Origin: SYFT01 sp964471115
GTDB lineage: Bacteria; Acidobacteriota; Vicinamibacteria; Vicinamibacterales; SCN-69-37
Assembly: GCA_964471115.1 (NCBI GenBank)
Contig: CAYYFE010000019.1
Location: 6,745 to 70,744, forward strand
DNA length: 64,000 bases
Direction: 5' to 3'
Shown here: in pieces, positions 35,383-43,748 of the stretch
Layout of the letters: every line of letters begins with the position of its first letter
How positions within the stretch are numbered: the first letter of the stretch is position 1
The notes under the pieces: model-generated
The model's input: only the letters and a program-made list of their open reading frames with translations
What the model was told of the DNA's origin: nothing
Database searches by the model: none
Made by a program: the position numbers and the translations under genes

Positions 35383-35670
35383 TCAGGCCGAGCCGTTGGC
35401 GGGCATCGGATGCGTCACCACCGACGTCCGGCCGCCGCAGCGTACGGTGACTTCAAGCTGTCCATTCGGCGCGGCGAAATTCAGGGCCATCTGGTCGGTC
35501 GCCCCCGCGCCCGAGGCCAGCGCGTCAATGGCGCGCGCGACGGCGGCAACCACGGACGGAGCCTCGGTTTCGCGGCCGCCGATGGCGGTGTAGTACTTGC
35601 CGGCCAGTTCGGGACCCACCTCCCGGAACTGGGCAGCAACAGGAACCAGCAGGCTCACCGGATCGGCCAT
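35383..35670 (-). CDS. Small hypothetical protein
   Basis: A 95-residue soluble acidic/neutral protein that I do not recognise. It has an alpha-helical N-terminal half (VAAQFREVGPELAGKYYTAIGG; VVAAVARAIDALAS) and a beta-like C-terminal half (GQLEVTVRCGGRTSVVTHPM). No signal peptide or membrane segment. A TACAAT box ends 7 nt before its ATG and the flanking genes leave exactly this space, which supports a real gene between ribF and cysS. Confidence 0.55.
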   Translation of the reverse strand: MADPVSLLVPVAAQFREVGPELAGKYYTAIGGRETEAPSVVAAVARAIDALASGAGATDQMALNFAAPNGQLEVTVRCGGRTSVVTHPMPANGSA

Positions 35671-35677
35671 TCGGATG

Positions 35678-35683
35678 ATTGTA
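35678..35683 (-). promoter_or_regulatory. -10-like box TACAAT, leaderless start
   Basis: Read on the minus strand, TACAAT ends seven nucleotides before the ATG at 35670, in the 15-bp gap after ribF. It could drive the small hypothetical gene and cysS. Confidence 0.45.
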
Positions 35684-35685
35684 AG

Positions 35686-36618
35686 TCACACGCCGGTCGC
35701 GGCGTGAATCGCCCGGGCCTGGCGGCAGTCCTCATGCATCTGCGCGACCAGCGCCTCCAGCGAGTCGAAGCGCGCTTCGGCCCGCAGCCACCGCACAAAC
35801 GCCACGCGCATCCGGCGCCCGTAGAGGTCCTCGTGGTGGTCGAGCAGGAACGTTTCGACCATCACCCGGCCGTCCCCGATCGTGGGCCGGACGCCCACGC
35901 TGGTGACCGCGGGGTGGAACACCCCGTCGATGATGGCCACGGTGGCGTAAATCCCGTAGGCCGGCAGCAGTTCGTTGGCGGTCTCGAGGTTCGCGGTGGG
36001 AAACCCCAGCTGGCGGCCGCGGCCGTCGCCGTGGACGACCGTCCCGTCGAGGGCGTACGGCCGGCCCAGCAGCGCGCCGGCTTCGTCGACGCGCCCCTCC
36101 CCCACCAGGTGCCGCACCCGCGTGCTGGACACGACGAAGTCCTTGAACCGCACGGGTTCAATCTTCTCGGCGCGGAACCCGCGATCCTGGCCCAGCGCCT
36201 TGAGCAGGGTGTACGTGCCCATGCGGTCGCGGCCGAACAGGAAATTGGCGCCCACCCAGACCTCGCTCACTTTGAGCCAGTCGACCAGCACGGTGTCCAC
36301 AAACGCCTCGGGTTCCCAGCGCGCCATGTCGGCCGTGAACTCGACCAGCGCCACGCCGCCGATGCCGGCGCGCGCGAACGCCTCCAGTTTCTGCTCCGTG
36401 GTCATCAGCAGCGGCGGCGCCTTGTCGGGCCTCACCACCTTGGGCGGATGGGGATCGAAGGTGACCACCACCGGCGTGCCGCCGCGATCGGCGGCCTGGC
36501 GGCACACCCGCTCGAGGATCTTCTGATGACCGCGATGGACGCCGTCGAAGTTGCCGAGCGCGGCGACCGGCTGGGGCCATCGCGGTCGCTGGTCGGCGGG
36601 AAAACGGGCTACGAACAT
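35686..36618 (-). CDS. ribF: Bifunctional riboflavin kinase/FAD synthetase
   Basis: Converts riboflavin to FMN and FMN to FAD in the cytosol; 310 residues. The N-terminal adenylyltransferase domain has ALGNFDGVHRGHQ (about 20-32) and VWVGANFLFGRDRMG. The C-terminal kinase domain has GRPYALDGTVVHGDGRGRQLGFPTANL and the late GxRPTIGDGR block with VETFLLDHHEDLYG. Length is typical. Its first codons overlap the end of the MBL-fold gene by 10 bp, so the two are an operon. Confidence 0.95.
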   Translation of the reverse strand: MFVARFPADQRPRWPQPVAALGNFDGVHRGHQKILERVCRQAADRGGTPVVVTFDPHPPKVVRPDKAPPLLMTTEQKLEAFARAGIGGVALVEFTADMARWEPEAFVDTVLVDWLKVSEVWVGANFLFGRDRMGTYTLLKALGQDRGFRAEKIEPVRFKDFVVSSTRVRHLVGEGRVDEAGALLGRPYALDGTVVHGDGRGRQLGFPTANLETANELLPAYGIYATVAIIDGVFHPAVTSVGVRPTIGDGRVMVETFLLDHHEDLYGRRMRVAFVRWLRAEARFDSLEALVAQMHEDCRQARAIHAATGV

Positions 36619-37376
36619 GTCAGTGTCAGGCCGTCATACGCCAGCGTCAGCCCCTCGGGCAGCGCGGCGCAGGTCGACGCATGACCCAGATCGTGACACA
36701 TGTGGGTGAAGTACGTCTGCCGCGCGCCGACCCGGCGCGCCACGGCCACGGCTTCCTCCAGTGAAAAATGCGTGGGATGCGGACGTCGTCTCAGGGCGTC
36801 GAGCACCAGCACGTCCAGATCCGCCAGCCGCGCCAGCGTCGCGTCGGGCACACGATTGCAGTCGGTCAGGTACGCGAAGCGCCCGATCCGGAACCCCAGC
36901 ACGGGCCGCGAGCCGTGCCACACCTCCAGGGGCTCGAATCGCAGCGCGCCGATCGTGAACGGCCCCTCGATGGGATGCAGGACGACATCGGGCACCCCGC
37001 CGCCGGCCGGCGCACCGGATTCGAACGCGTAGCTGAACACCCGCCGCAGGCTGTCGAGCGTCGCACGGTCACCGTGAACCGGCATCGACTGTTTCATCAG
37101 GACGTTGAAGCGCCGCAGGTCATCAAACCCGAGGATGTGATCGGCGTGGGCATGGGTGTACACCACGGCATCCACCCGTGAGATCCCGGCCCGCAGGCAC
37201 TGCTGACGCAGATCGGGTGTCGTATCCACCAGCACCCGCGTCCCATCGTCTCCCTCGACGAGAATTGACGGCCGCAGCCGGTTGTCGCGCGGGTCGGCGG
37301 ATCGACACACGTCACACGCACACCCAATCATCGGCACGCCATGAGACGTCCCGGTTCCCAGAAACAACACCTGCAC
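36609..37376 (-). CDS. PhnP-like MBL-fold metallo-hydrolase
   Basis: A 255-residue cytosolic metallo-beta-lactamase-fold hydrolase close to PhnP, a cyclic phosphodiesterase. N-terminal GTGTSHGVPMIGCACDVC has the PhnP-type zinc-site cysteines; the HxHxDH motif is THAHADH (H75, H77, D79, H80). Later ligands fall in LTDCN and the C-terminal FTHMCHDLGH. GTG start at 37376 with no Shine-Dalgarno but a TATGCT box 6 nt upstream. Overlaps ribF by 10 bp. No phosphonate genes are nearby, so PhnP function itself is doubtful. Confidence 0.85.
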   Translation of the reverse strand: MQVLFLGTGTSHGVPMIGCACDVCRSADPRDNRLRPSILVEGDDGTRVLVDTTPDLRQQCLRAGISRVDAVVYTHAHADHILGFDDLRRFNVLMKQSMPVHGDRATLDSLRRVFSYAFESGAPAGGGVPDVVLHPIEGPFTIGALRFEPLEVWHGSRPVLGFRIGRFAYLTDCNRVPDATLARLADLDVLVLDALRRRPHPTHFSLEEAVAVARRVGARQTYFTHMCHDLGHASTCAALPEGLTLAYDGLTLTCS

Positions 37377-37382
37377 GGAGAC

Positions 37383-37388
37383 AGCATA
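37383..37388 (-). promoter_or_regulatory. -10-like box TATGCT, leaderless start
   Basis: On the minus strand TATGCT ends six nucleotides before the GTG at 37376. It lies between the gene and the divergent heptamer array at 37393-37441. Confidence 0.4.
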
Positions 37389-37392
37389 AATG

Positions 37393-37441
37393 ACAGGGCA
37401 TAGGGATCAGGGATAAGGGATCAGGGATAAGGGATCAGGGA
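37393..37441. repeat. Heptamer array (TCAGGGA/TAAGGGA)
   Basis: Seven 7-nt units (ACAGGGC, ATAGGGA, then TCAGGGA and TAAGGGA alternating) fill the divergent intergenic space between the MBL hydrolase and mazG. The last unit runs into GACAAT (37439-37444), a -10-like box 9 nt before the mazG ATG, so the array borders or forms the promoter. Confidence 0.85.
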
Positions 37442-37453
37442 CAATGGGGAACC

Positions 37454-38380
37454 ATGAAGAAGCGGGCACGGACGGGCAAGACGATGGCGCCGAAGGCGGC
37501 GCGGGCGATGGCGCGGCTGGTGCGGATCATGGCGACGTTGCGATCGGCGCGTGGGTGTCCGTGGGATCGCAAACAGACGCACGCGTCACTGCGGCCGTTT
37601 CTGCTCGAGGAAACCTACGAGGCGCTCGACGCGCTGGACCGCCAGGACCACGCCGCGTTGCCGGGCGAACTGGGCGATGTCCTCTTCCAGGTGGTATTCC
37701 ACGCGCAGATTGCCGCTGAAGCCGGCCGCTGGGACATGGCCGGCGCGCTGACGGCCATCTGCGACAAGTTGATCCGCCGCCATCCCCACGTCTTCACGCC
37801 GTCGGGCCGGCCGCTGCCCGCGCGGCGCACGGCCCGCCGCGGCCCGACGACCCCGGCGGCCGTGTTGACGCAGTGGGAACAACTGAAGGCCGCCGAGCAG
37901 ACCGGCCGAGGCGAACGTCGGCGCATTCTGGCGGGCGTCCCCAAGGCCCTGCCCTCGCTGCTGCGCGCCCACGAGATCGGCACCCGCGTCGCCAGTGTCG
38001 GGTTTGACTGGCCCACCCTCACCGGGGTGGTCGACAAGATCGATGAAGAGGTGCGCGAACTGCGGGCCGCGGTCGATGAATCGCCGGCGCGGGCAGCCGA
38101 GGAGATGGGTGACCTGCTGTTTTCGCTGGCCAACCTGGCCCGCAAGCTCGGGATCGATCCCGAGTCGGCGCTGCGAACGGCGAACGACAAGTTCGCTCAT
38201 CGCTTTGATGCGGTGGAGACCGACCTTGAAGCGCGCGGTTCGTCGGTGCACGCCGCGTCGCTCGAAGAACTGGAGATGGCGTGGCAGCGCGCGAAGCAGG
38301 CCGTCGCGCCGGTCACCACGCGTCCCACCGCCCGCCGGCGTGTCCCCGCGCGCGCACCACGGAGCCGTCGGTCTCGATGA
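37454..38380 (+). CDS. mazG: Nucleoside triphosphate pyrophosphohydrolase MazG
   Basis: House-cleaning NTP pyrophosphohydrolase, 308 residues. The first MazG domain shows LVRIMATLR...GCPWDRKQTHASLRPFLLEETYE and ELGDVLFQVVFHAQIA. The second has KIDEEVRELRAAVDE and EEMGDLLFSLANLARKLG. The metal-binding EExxE and ExxD motifs are intact in both. Longer than E. coli MazG (263) because of a basic N-terminus and an Arg/Pro-rich tail. That tail (about 23 codons) is encoded in a 68-bp overlap with the convergent comEC gene. Confidence 0.93.
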   Translation: MKKRARTGKTMAPKAARAMARLVRIMATLRSARGCPWDRKQTHASLRPFLLEETYEALDALDRQDHAALPGELGDVLFQVVFHAQIAAEAGRWDMAGALTAICDKLIRRHPHVFTPSGRPLPARRTARRGPTTPAAVLTQWEQLKAAEQTGRGERRRILAGVPKALPSLLRAHEIGTRVASVGFDWPTLTGVVDKIDEEVRELRAAVDESPARAAEEMGDLLFSLANLARKLGIDPESALRTANDKFAHRFDAVETDLEARGSSVHAASLEELEMAWQRAKQAVAPVTTRPTARRRVPARAPRSRRSR

Positions 38381-40649
38381 TTACGGCGCCGTGACGGTCC
38401 GTGCGCAGGACGTGCGCGCCCGCGGCCGTGAGCCGCGCCAGCACGTCCGGTGAAGGATGCCCGAACAGATTGCCGGCGCCCGCGCTGATGACCGCCAGAT
38501 GCGGCGGGAATCGAGCCAGCAGCGCCGGTGACGAGGACGTGCGGCTGCCGTGATGGCCGACCTTGAGCACCCGGACCGCCGCGGGCCGACCCGCGCGCGG
38601 CCCCGCCCACTCGGCCCGTTCGAACTCCGGCCCCGCGTCGCCCGTGAGCAGGATCGAGACGCGGCCGTACCGCACCTCGACGACCAGGGAGTCATCGTTG
38701 CGGACCCGCACGCGCTGCCACGACTCCACGGGCGGATGGCGCACGACCAGCGTCACGCCGTCCATCTCGATCTCATGACCGGCGCGCACCCGCCGCCACG
38801 TCGCGCCGGCGCGCTTGGTCAGCCGGCGCAGCGCCTGGAGCATGGCATCCTCCTCGACCGGCGTGCCCTCCCACACTTCGCGCGGTCGCAGATCGTCGAT
38901 GACACTGGCCGCGCCCCCGACGTGATCGAGGTCGCCATGCGTGAGCGCCAGCACGTCGAGCCGCCGTTCCCCCAGCGCCCAGACCGCCGGCGTGACGATG
39001 CGGCCGCCCACATCAAAACGCCCGGATGGCACACCGCCGGCATCCACGAGCAGCGCGTGCACGCTTGGCGTCTGGACGAGCGCGGCATCCCCCTGCCCCA
39101 CGTCGAGGAACGTCACGCGCAGCCAGCCAGCCGGCGGGCGGCCGATCCACGTCAGCGGCGCAGTCACGATCCAGAGCGCGAGGCACGCGGACACGCCCAC
39201 GGCAACATGGCGGACGCGCGGCCGCGCGGCCGCGAGCGCCACCGTGACGCCAATCGCATACACGAGGATCACGGCTGGTGCCGGAGGCGGAACGCGCCAC
39301 GACAACCACGGCGCCAGTTCCACGGCGGCCGCGGTCGCGAGTAGCCCCTCGACGCCAACGGCGGCCACGAGTGCGCCCACGCGGCCGGCGCCCAGCGCAT
39401 CACCGGCCACCAGCGCCAGGCCGCCGATCTGGGTGAGCGCCATCGAGGGAATCGCCAACAGGTTCAACGCGATCGCGCCGGCGCTGACGCGGCCGAACAC
39501 CGAGACGGTCATGGGCAGGATCACGACTTCGGCGGCCAGCGTCGCCAGTCCGGCGCCGATGGCGACGCGGCGCCAGGATGGACCCGAGAGCCCGGTCAGA
39601 AGCCGAGGAAGCACGACCAGCAGCCCGAACGTCGCGCCGAACGACAACCACGCCCCGACGTCGATCGCGCTGAAGGGGCTGACGACCGCGGTGCCGGCGG
39701 CCACCGCCGCGAACAGACTGACGGGTGACGGCGCGAGGCCGGCACACCGAAGACCAAAGTACACACACGCCGCCGCAACCGCGCGTGAGACCGAAGGGTC
39801 GCCGCCGACGACGAAGCCGTAGACCGCGACGAAGACCCCGGCCGCAGAAACGGCGACGCGCATCGATCGACTGAGCAGGCGCGCCGCGCCCAGCGCCAGA
39901 ATGGCCAGCAGCGCCACGTTGCCGCCTGAGATCGCAATGACGTGAAACACGCCGGCCTCCTGCAAGCGCCGCTGCAGGTCATCATCAAGGCCCGCACGAT
40001 CGCCGATGAGAATGGCCGTCACGATCGCCGCGGTGGGATCCGGCGCGGGCGGCAGATGCCGACGGACCGCGTCGCGCACGATCCGGCGTGTGGTGGCAGC
40101 GCGTTCGTCAGGCCATCGTGCCGGCGTCGTGTCGACCAGCGCGGCGCTCTTGATCGTCCCCACCAGGTCGTACCGGCGCGTCAGCCGCTGCCAGCGCTCC
40201 GATGGCGCGCCGGGATTGCGCACCAGATCGGGACGACGCAGGCGCATCGGCGCCGTGACGCGGCGTCCCCTGGTCCACTCGTGCGCGCGCGTCTCGGCCA
40301 GTCCGCCGGCCACCGTGACCCGCGCCCGCCACCGGTCGAGCTGCACCTCCAGCGCAATACCGGTGGGCGTCCGCATCGCGTCGCTGACCAACTGCCCCGT
40401 CAGCGGAGCCGGCTCGCTCGCCAGCCATTGCGCGGGAGGCGCGGACAATCGCGCGTCGCGCGCCATCGCTCCCCACAGAAGGGACGCGGCCAGCACGACC
40501 ACCACCCGCAGCAGCGGGGCGGGCCGGATGACCCAGAGGCCCAAAGCGAACCCGCCGCACGCCAGCAGCATCGGCACGGCGAGGGTCGACACGAGCCCCG
40601 CGACGACACCCGCCACACACACCCCCGCCAGTACCCGCACCCCAGTCAT
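38313..40649 (-). CDS. comEC: DNA uptake channel ComEC/Rec2
   Basis: Inner-membrane channel for single-stranded DNA in natural transformation, 778 residues. N-terminal helices and an OB-like soluble domain (about 60-160) precede the competence helices with the family block FHVIAISGGNVALLA and GDRAGLDDDLQRRLQEAG. The C-terminal metallo-beta-lactamase-like domain begins VTFLDVGQGDAALVQT and keeps THGDLDHVGG. Domain order and length are standard. An ATG at 40667 would add six residues. Its last 68 bp overlap mazG. No other competence gene is in view. Confidence 0.93.
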   Translation of the reverse strand: MTGVRVLAGVCVAGVVAGLVSTLAVPMLLACGGFALGLWVIRPAPLLRVVVVLAASLLWGAMARDARLSAPPAQWLASEPAPLTGQLVSDAMRTPTGIALEVQLDRWRARVTVAGGLAETRAHEWTRGRRVTAPMRLRRPDLVRNPGAPSERWQRLTRRYDLVGTIKSAALVDTTPARWPDERAATTRRIVRDAVRRHLPPAPDPTAAIVTAILIGDRAGLDDDLQRRLQEAGVFHVIAISGGNVALLAILALGAARLLSRSMRVAVSAAGVFVAVYGFVVGGDPSVSRAVAAACVYFGLRCAGLAPSPVSLFAAVAAGTAVVSPFSAIDVGAWLSFGATFGLLVVLPRLLTGLSGPSWRRVAIGAGLATLAAEVVILPMTVSVFGRVSAGAIALNLLAIPSMALTQIGGLALVAGDALGAGRVGALVAAVGVEGLLATAAAVELAPWLSWRVPPPAPAVILVYAIGVTVALAAARPRVRHVAVGVSACLALWIVTAPLTWIGRPPAGWLRVTFLDVGQGDAALVQTPSVHALLVDAGGVPSGRFDVGGRIVTPAVWALGERRLDVLALTHGDLDHVGGAASVIDDLRPREVWEGTPVEEDAMLQALRRLTKRAGATWRRVRAGHEIEMDGVTLVVRHPPVESWQRVRVRNDDSLVVEVRYGRVSILLTGDAGPEFERAEWAGPRAGRPAAVRVLKVGHHGSRTSSSPALLARFPPHLAVISAGAGNLFGHPSPDVLARLTAAGAHVLRTDRHGAVIIETDGSVVRARGHAGGRWDAW

Positions 40650-40727
40650 GGCTCCCCGCGGGTGCAAGGTCCGCGCGCGGCGCGGATGCCGTCTGTCGGG
40701 ATGGGGAGGAAGAAAGTGCGTACCTGC

Positions 40728-40755
40728 GGGAATAAAGCGCGTGACGGTCTGGTCT
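40728..40755 (+). promoter_or_regulatory. Possible ECF-type promoter before VTC operon
   Basis: GGGAATAAA (40728-40736) followed 15 nt later by GTCT (40752-40755) has the shape of an ECF sigma-factor promoter, 19 nt before the VTC-domain ATG. This is pattern resemblance only. The rest of the 124-bp comEC-VTC gap is GC-rich and shows nothing else. Confidence 0.25.
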
Positions 40756-40773
40756 CAGCCTCCAACAGACGCC

Positions 40774-41502
40774 ATGACCGCCCTCGACACTCGTGACCTG
40801 CGCCCTCGTGCCGCCGAACTGAAGTTCCTGCTCTCCGTGGAGCAGGCCGACGCCGTCCGCCGGTGGGCGCGGCACCATCTGGCGGCCGACCCCCACGGCG
40901 CCGGAGACCATGGCGACCAGTATTCGACGACCACGCTTTATACCGATACCGCCGGGTACGACGTCGCCGCGCGCAGGGGTTCGTACGCGCGCAGCAAGTA
41001 TCGCGTCCGCCGCTACGGCGCCTCCGACCTGGTGTTCCTGGAACGCAAGCTCCGCACGTCGTCGATGCTCTCGAAGCGGCGCGCGCTGATTCCGCTGGTG
41101 GAACTGGCGCGCCTGTCCGCGGCCGACGCCGCCACGGCCGGCTGGCCCGGCGCGTGGTTTGCCTTGCGGCTCGCGGCGCGTCACCTGCAACCGGTCTGCC
41201 AGGTCCGCTACGACCGCATGGCGCGTGTCACCCCCACTGCGGCCGGGCTCGCGCGACTCACCATCGACACCAACGTGCGGGGCCAACGCGCGGACGACTG
41301 GCGTTTCCTCCCGCCGGACGACATCGCGGTCCTCGACAGGCCGATTCTCGAACTCAAGTTCCTCGTGGGCCTGCCGGCCGTGTTCAAGCAGCTGATCGAA
41401 ACGTTCGATCTCGAGCCCGCGCGCATCTCGAAGTACCGCCTGGCCGCTGCGGCGCTCGGCCTGGCGCCCGCGGCGACGATCGCCGCCGAAGGAGCCGCCT
41501 GA
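40774..41502 (+). CDS. VTC domain polyphosphate polymerase-like protein
   Basis: A 242-residue cytosolic protein with the VTC/CYTH-type tunnel fold. In yeast Vtc4 this domain makes polyphosphate from ATP; in bacteria the role is mostly inferred. Visible family traits are RAAELKFLLS at the N-terminus, the TTTLYTDT strand, KYRVRRYG, FLERKLRTSSMLSKRR (basic tunnel residues and a Glu) and C-terminal LELKFLVGLPAVFKQLI...ISKYRLA. ATG at 40774; the frame is open upstream over comEC. Stop overlaps the next ATG (TGATG). Part of the VTC-DUF4956-CotH operon. Confidence 0.87.
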   Translation: MTALDTRDLRPRAAELKFLLSVEQADAVRRWARHHLAADPHGAGDHGDQYSTTTLYTDTAGYDVAARRGSYARSKYRVRRYGASDLVFLERKLRTSSMLSKRRALIPLVELARLSAADAATAGWPGAWFALRLAARHLQPVCQVRYDRMARVTPTAAGLARLTIDTNVRGQRADDWRFLPPDDIAVLDRPILELKFLVGLPAVFKQLIETFDLEPARISKYRLAAAALGLAPAATIAAEGAA

Positions 41503-42185
41503 TGCCCCTCGAGTGGCTGTCATCGATCGTCGGCACGGCGCCGGTGGCGCCCCAGACCGTCGCGCTTCGGTTGATCGCGGCGTTGGTGCTGGGGGCGCTC
41601 GTCGCCGTCATCTACAACCGCACCCGTGACACGGCCGAGACGGCCGCCACCTTCCCCGCCACCCTCGTGCTACTGGCCGTCCTGATTGCGATGGTCACCC
41701 AGGTGATCGGCGACAACGTCGCCCGCGCCTTCAGCCTCGTCGGCGCGCTCTCGATCGTCCGCTTCCGTACCGTCGTACGGGACACGCAGGACACGGCGTT
41801 TGTCATTTTCTCGGTGGTCGTGGGCATGGCGGCCGGCGCGGGCGCGCCGTGGGTCGGCGCCCTGGGCCTGGTGGTGGTCGGCGCCGCCGCCTTCGCGATG
41901 CGGCCGGCCACGGCGACGGCCGCGCCAGGCGTGCGGTTCACGCTGACGATTCGCGTGGGCCTGGGTGTTGAGGTGGACGCCGTCCTGGCCGCCGCGCTTG
42001 ACCCGCACTTGACGAGCCGCTCGTTGTCCCGGATCGAAACCACGCGTCAGGGCACGTCGTTCGACGTGACCTACGAGGTCGCGCTGGCGGCGTCGTGTTC
42101 CCCCGACGAACTCGTGAAGACGCTCTATCGCATTGACGGTATCCACGCCGTCGAACTGCGCCGCCCGGCGGCGCCCGAGGTGTAA
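41502..42185 (+). CDS. DUF4956 family membrane protein
   Basis: A 227-residue protein with about four transmembrane helices in the first 140 residues. The conserved core includes QVIGDNVARAFSLVGALSIVRFRTVVRDTQD and a soluble C-terminal part (about 145-227) that resembles a small alpha/beta domain. This layout fits DUF4956, whose genes usually neighbour VTC-domain genes. Role unknown; a membrane partner or transporter for the VTC protein is plausible. Start overlaps the VTC stop, and the CotH gene starts 3 bp downstream. Confidence 0.85.
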   Translation: MPLEWLSSIVGTAPVAPQTVALRLIAALVLGALVAVIYNRTRDTAETAATFPATLVLLAVLIAMVTQVIGDNVARAFSLVGALSIVRFRTVVRDTQDTAFVIFSVVVGMAAGAGAPWVGALGLVVVGAAAFAMRPATATAAPGVRFTLTIRVGLGVEVDAVLAAALDPHLTSRSLSRIETTRQGTSFDVTYEVALAASCSPDELVKTLYRIDGIHAVELRRPAAPEV

Positions 42186-42188
42186 GCC

Positions 42189-43748
42189 ATGTCCCACACA
42201 CGTTTCTTGTTCATCCTCCTTCTCGGCAGCGCCATCGCAAGCGCCACTCCGGCAGCCCAGGGTCCGGGCCCCGGCGGTCCTGGCGGCCCCAATCAGCCCG
42301 AGCGGAAACTGGTCGACCAGTTCGACGCCGACAAGAACGGGTGGCTCAACACCACGGAGCGCGCAGCGGCCCGCGCGTTTCTTGCCGCCAACCCGGCGCC
42401 CGGTGGGCGCATGGCCGGCCCTGGCGGCCCGGGCGGCCCGCCCATGTTCGGCGGCCCCGGAGGTCGCGGCGGTCGAGGTGGCCGCGGTGGCCCTGGTGGG
42501 GCGATGGCCCCTGCCGGACCCGCGCCAAAGGGCGCGGCCCTGTCTCCGGCTGACGTTCCTGCGGCCTCAACACCGCTCTATGACGATGCGACGCTGCGGA
42601 CGATCTTCCTGACGTTCGAGGCGGACGACTGGGAGGCCGAGCTGGCGGCGTTTCACAACACCGATGTGGAGGTGCCGGCCACCATGGTGGTGGATGGACG
42701 CACCTATCGCGACGTCGGCGTGCACTTTCGCGGTGCGTCGTCCTACTTCATGGTGCCGGCGGGGTACAAGCGATCGCTCAACCTGGCAGTGGATCTCGCG
42801 CACGCCGATCAGCACCTGCTGGGGTATCGCACGCTCAACCTCAACAACGCCAACGGCGACCCATCCCTGATGCGCGCGGTCCTCTACGAACACATCGCGC
42901 GTCAGTACGTGCCGACGCCGTCCGCGAATTTCGTCCGGGTCGTCATCAACGGCGAATACTGGGGTGTCTACACGAACGTGGCGCAGTTCAACAAAGATTT
43001 CCTGCGCGATCACTTCAAGACGGACGAGGGCGCGCGCTGGAAGGCGCCCGGCAGTCCGAACGGCCGCGCCGGCCTCGAGTACCTGGGCGACGATGTCGAC
43101 GCGTACAAGCGGCTGTACGAGATCAAGACGAAGGACACGACCGCGTCGTGGACGGCGCTCGTCACGTTGACGCGTGTGCTGAACACCACGCCACCCGAGC
43201 GCCGTGAGGCCGCGCTCGCGCCGATACTCGACGTGGACGGCGCGCTGAAGTTCCTGGCGGTCGAAAACGCGCTTGTGAACACGGACGGCTACTGGACGCG
43301 CGCCAGCGACTACAACCTCTACCTCGCCCCCGATGGCCGCTTTCACATCCTGCCGCACGACATCAATGAGGCGATGATGGCGGGGGGCGGGCCGCCGATG
43401 ATGGGACTGCCCGGACGCGGCGGGCGCGGCGGCGGACCCGGCAGGGGCGGCCCGACGCTGGACCCACTGGTCGCGGCGGGAGACGCCAGCAAACCGCTGC
43501 TCTCGAAGCTGCTGGCGGTGCCGGCGCTGCGCGAACGCTACCTGGGCTACGTGAAGGACATCGCCACCCGGCATCTTGACTGGGCGGTGCTGGGCCCCGT
43601 GGCGGAACGCTATCGCGCGTTAATCGCGGACGCCGTTGCCGCGGATGTGAAGAAGCTTTCGACCAACGAGGCGTTTGACGCCTCGATTGAGGGGTTGAAG
43701 CAATTCGCCGAGGCGCGCCGGGCCGCGCTGCTCAGCGGAGTTCGTTGA
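42189..43748 (+). CDS. Secreted CotH-family kinase-like protein with EF-hand
   Basis: A 519-residue exported protein. Signal peptide about 1-23; an EF-hand-like calcium loop DADKNGWLNTTE (46-57); a Gly/Pro/Arg-rich low-complexity stretch (about 72-105). The CotH domain has VGVHFRGASSY, YRTLNLNNANGDPSLMR, INGEYWGVYTNVAQFNKDF and YNLYLAPDGRFHILPHDINEAM. CotH proteins are atypical secretory-pathway-type protein kinases; catalytic acids appear present but I cannot prove activity. A second Gly-rich insert follows. Third gene of the VTC operon. The 3' end overlaps the convergent hydrolase by 17 bp. Confidence 0.87.
   Translation: MSHTRFLFILLLGSAIASATPAAQGPGPGGPGGPNQPERKLVDQFDADKNGWLNTTERAAARAFLAANPAPGGRMAGPGGPGGPPMFGGPGGRGGRGGRGGPGGAMAPAGPAPKGAALSPADVPAASTPLYDDATLRTIFLTFEADDWEAELAAFHNTDVEVPATMVVDGRTYRDVGVHFRGASSYFMVPAGYKRSLNLAVDLAHADQHLLGYRTLNLNNANGDPSLMRAVLYEHIARQYVPTPSANFVRVVINGEYWGVYTNVAQFNKDFLRDHFKTDEGARWKAPGSPNGRAGLEYLGDDVDAYKRLYEIKTKDTTASWTALVTLTRVLNTTPPERREAALAPILDVDGALKFLAVENALVNTDGYWTRASDYNLYLAPDGRFHILPHDINEAMMAGGGPPMMGLPGRGGRGGGPGRGGPTLDPLVAAGDASKPLLSKLLAVPALRERYLGYVKDIATRHLDWAVLGPVAERYRALIADAVAADVKKLSTNEAFDASIEGLKQFAEARRAALLSGVR

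Noticed and set aside
36609..37376. Phosphonate-degradation PhnP proper
   Set aside because: No other phn gene is nearby, so only the fold-level assignment is kept.
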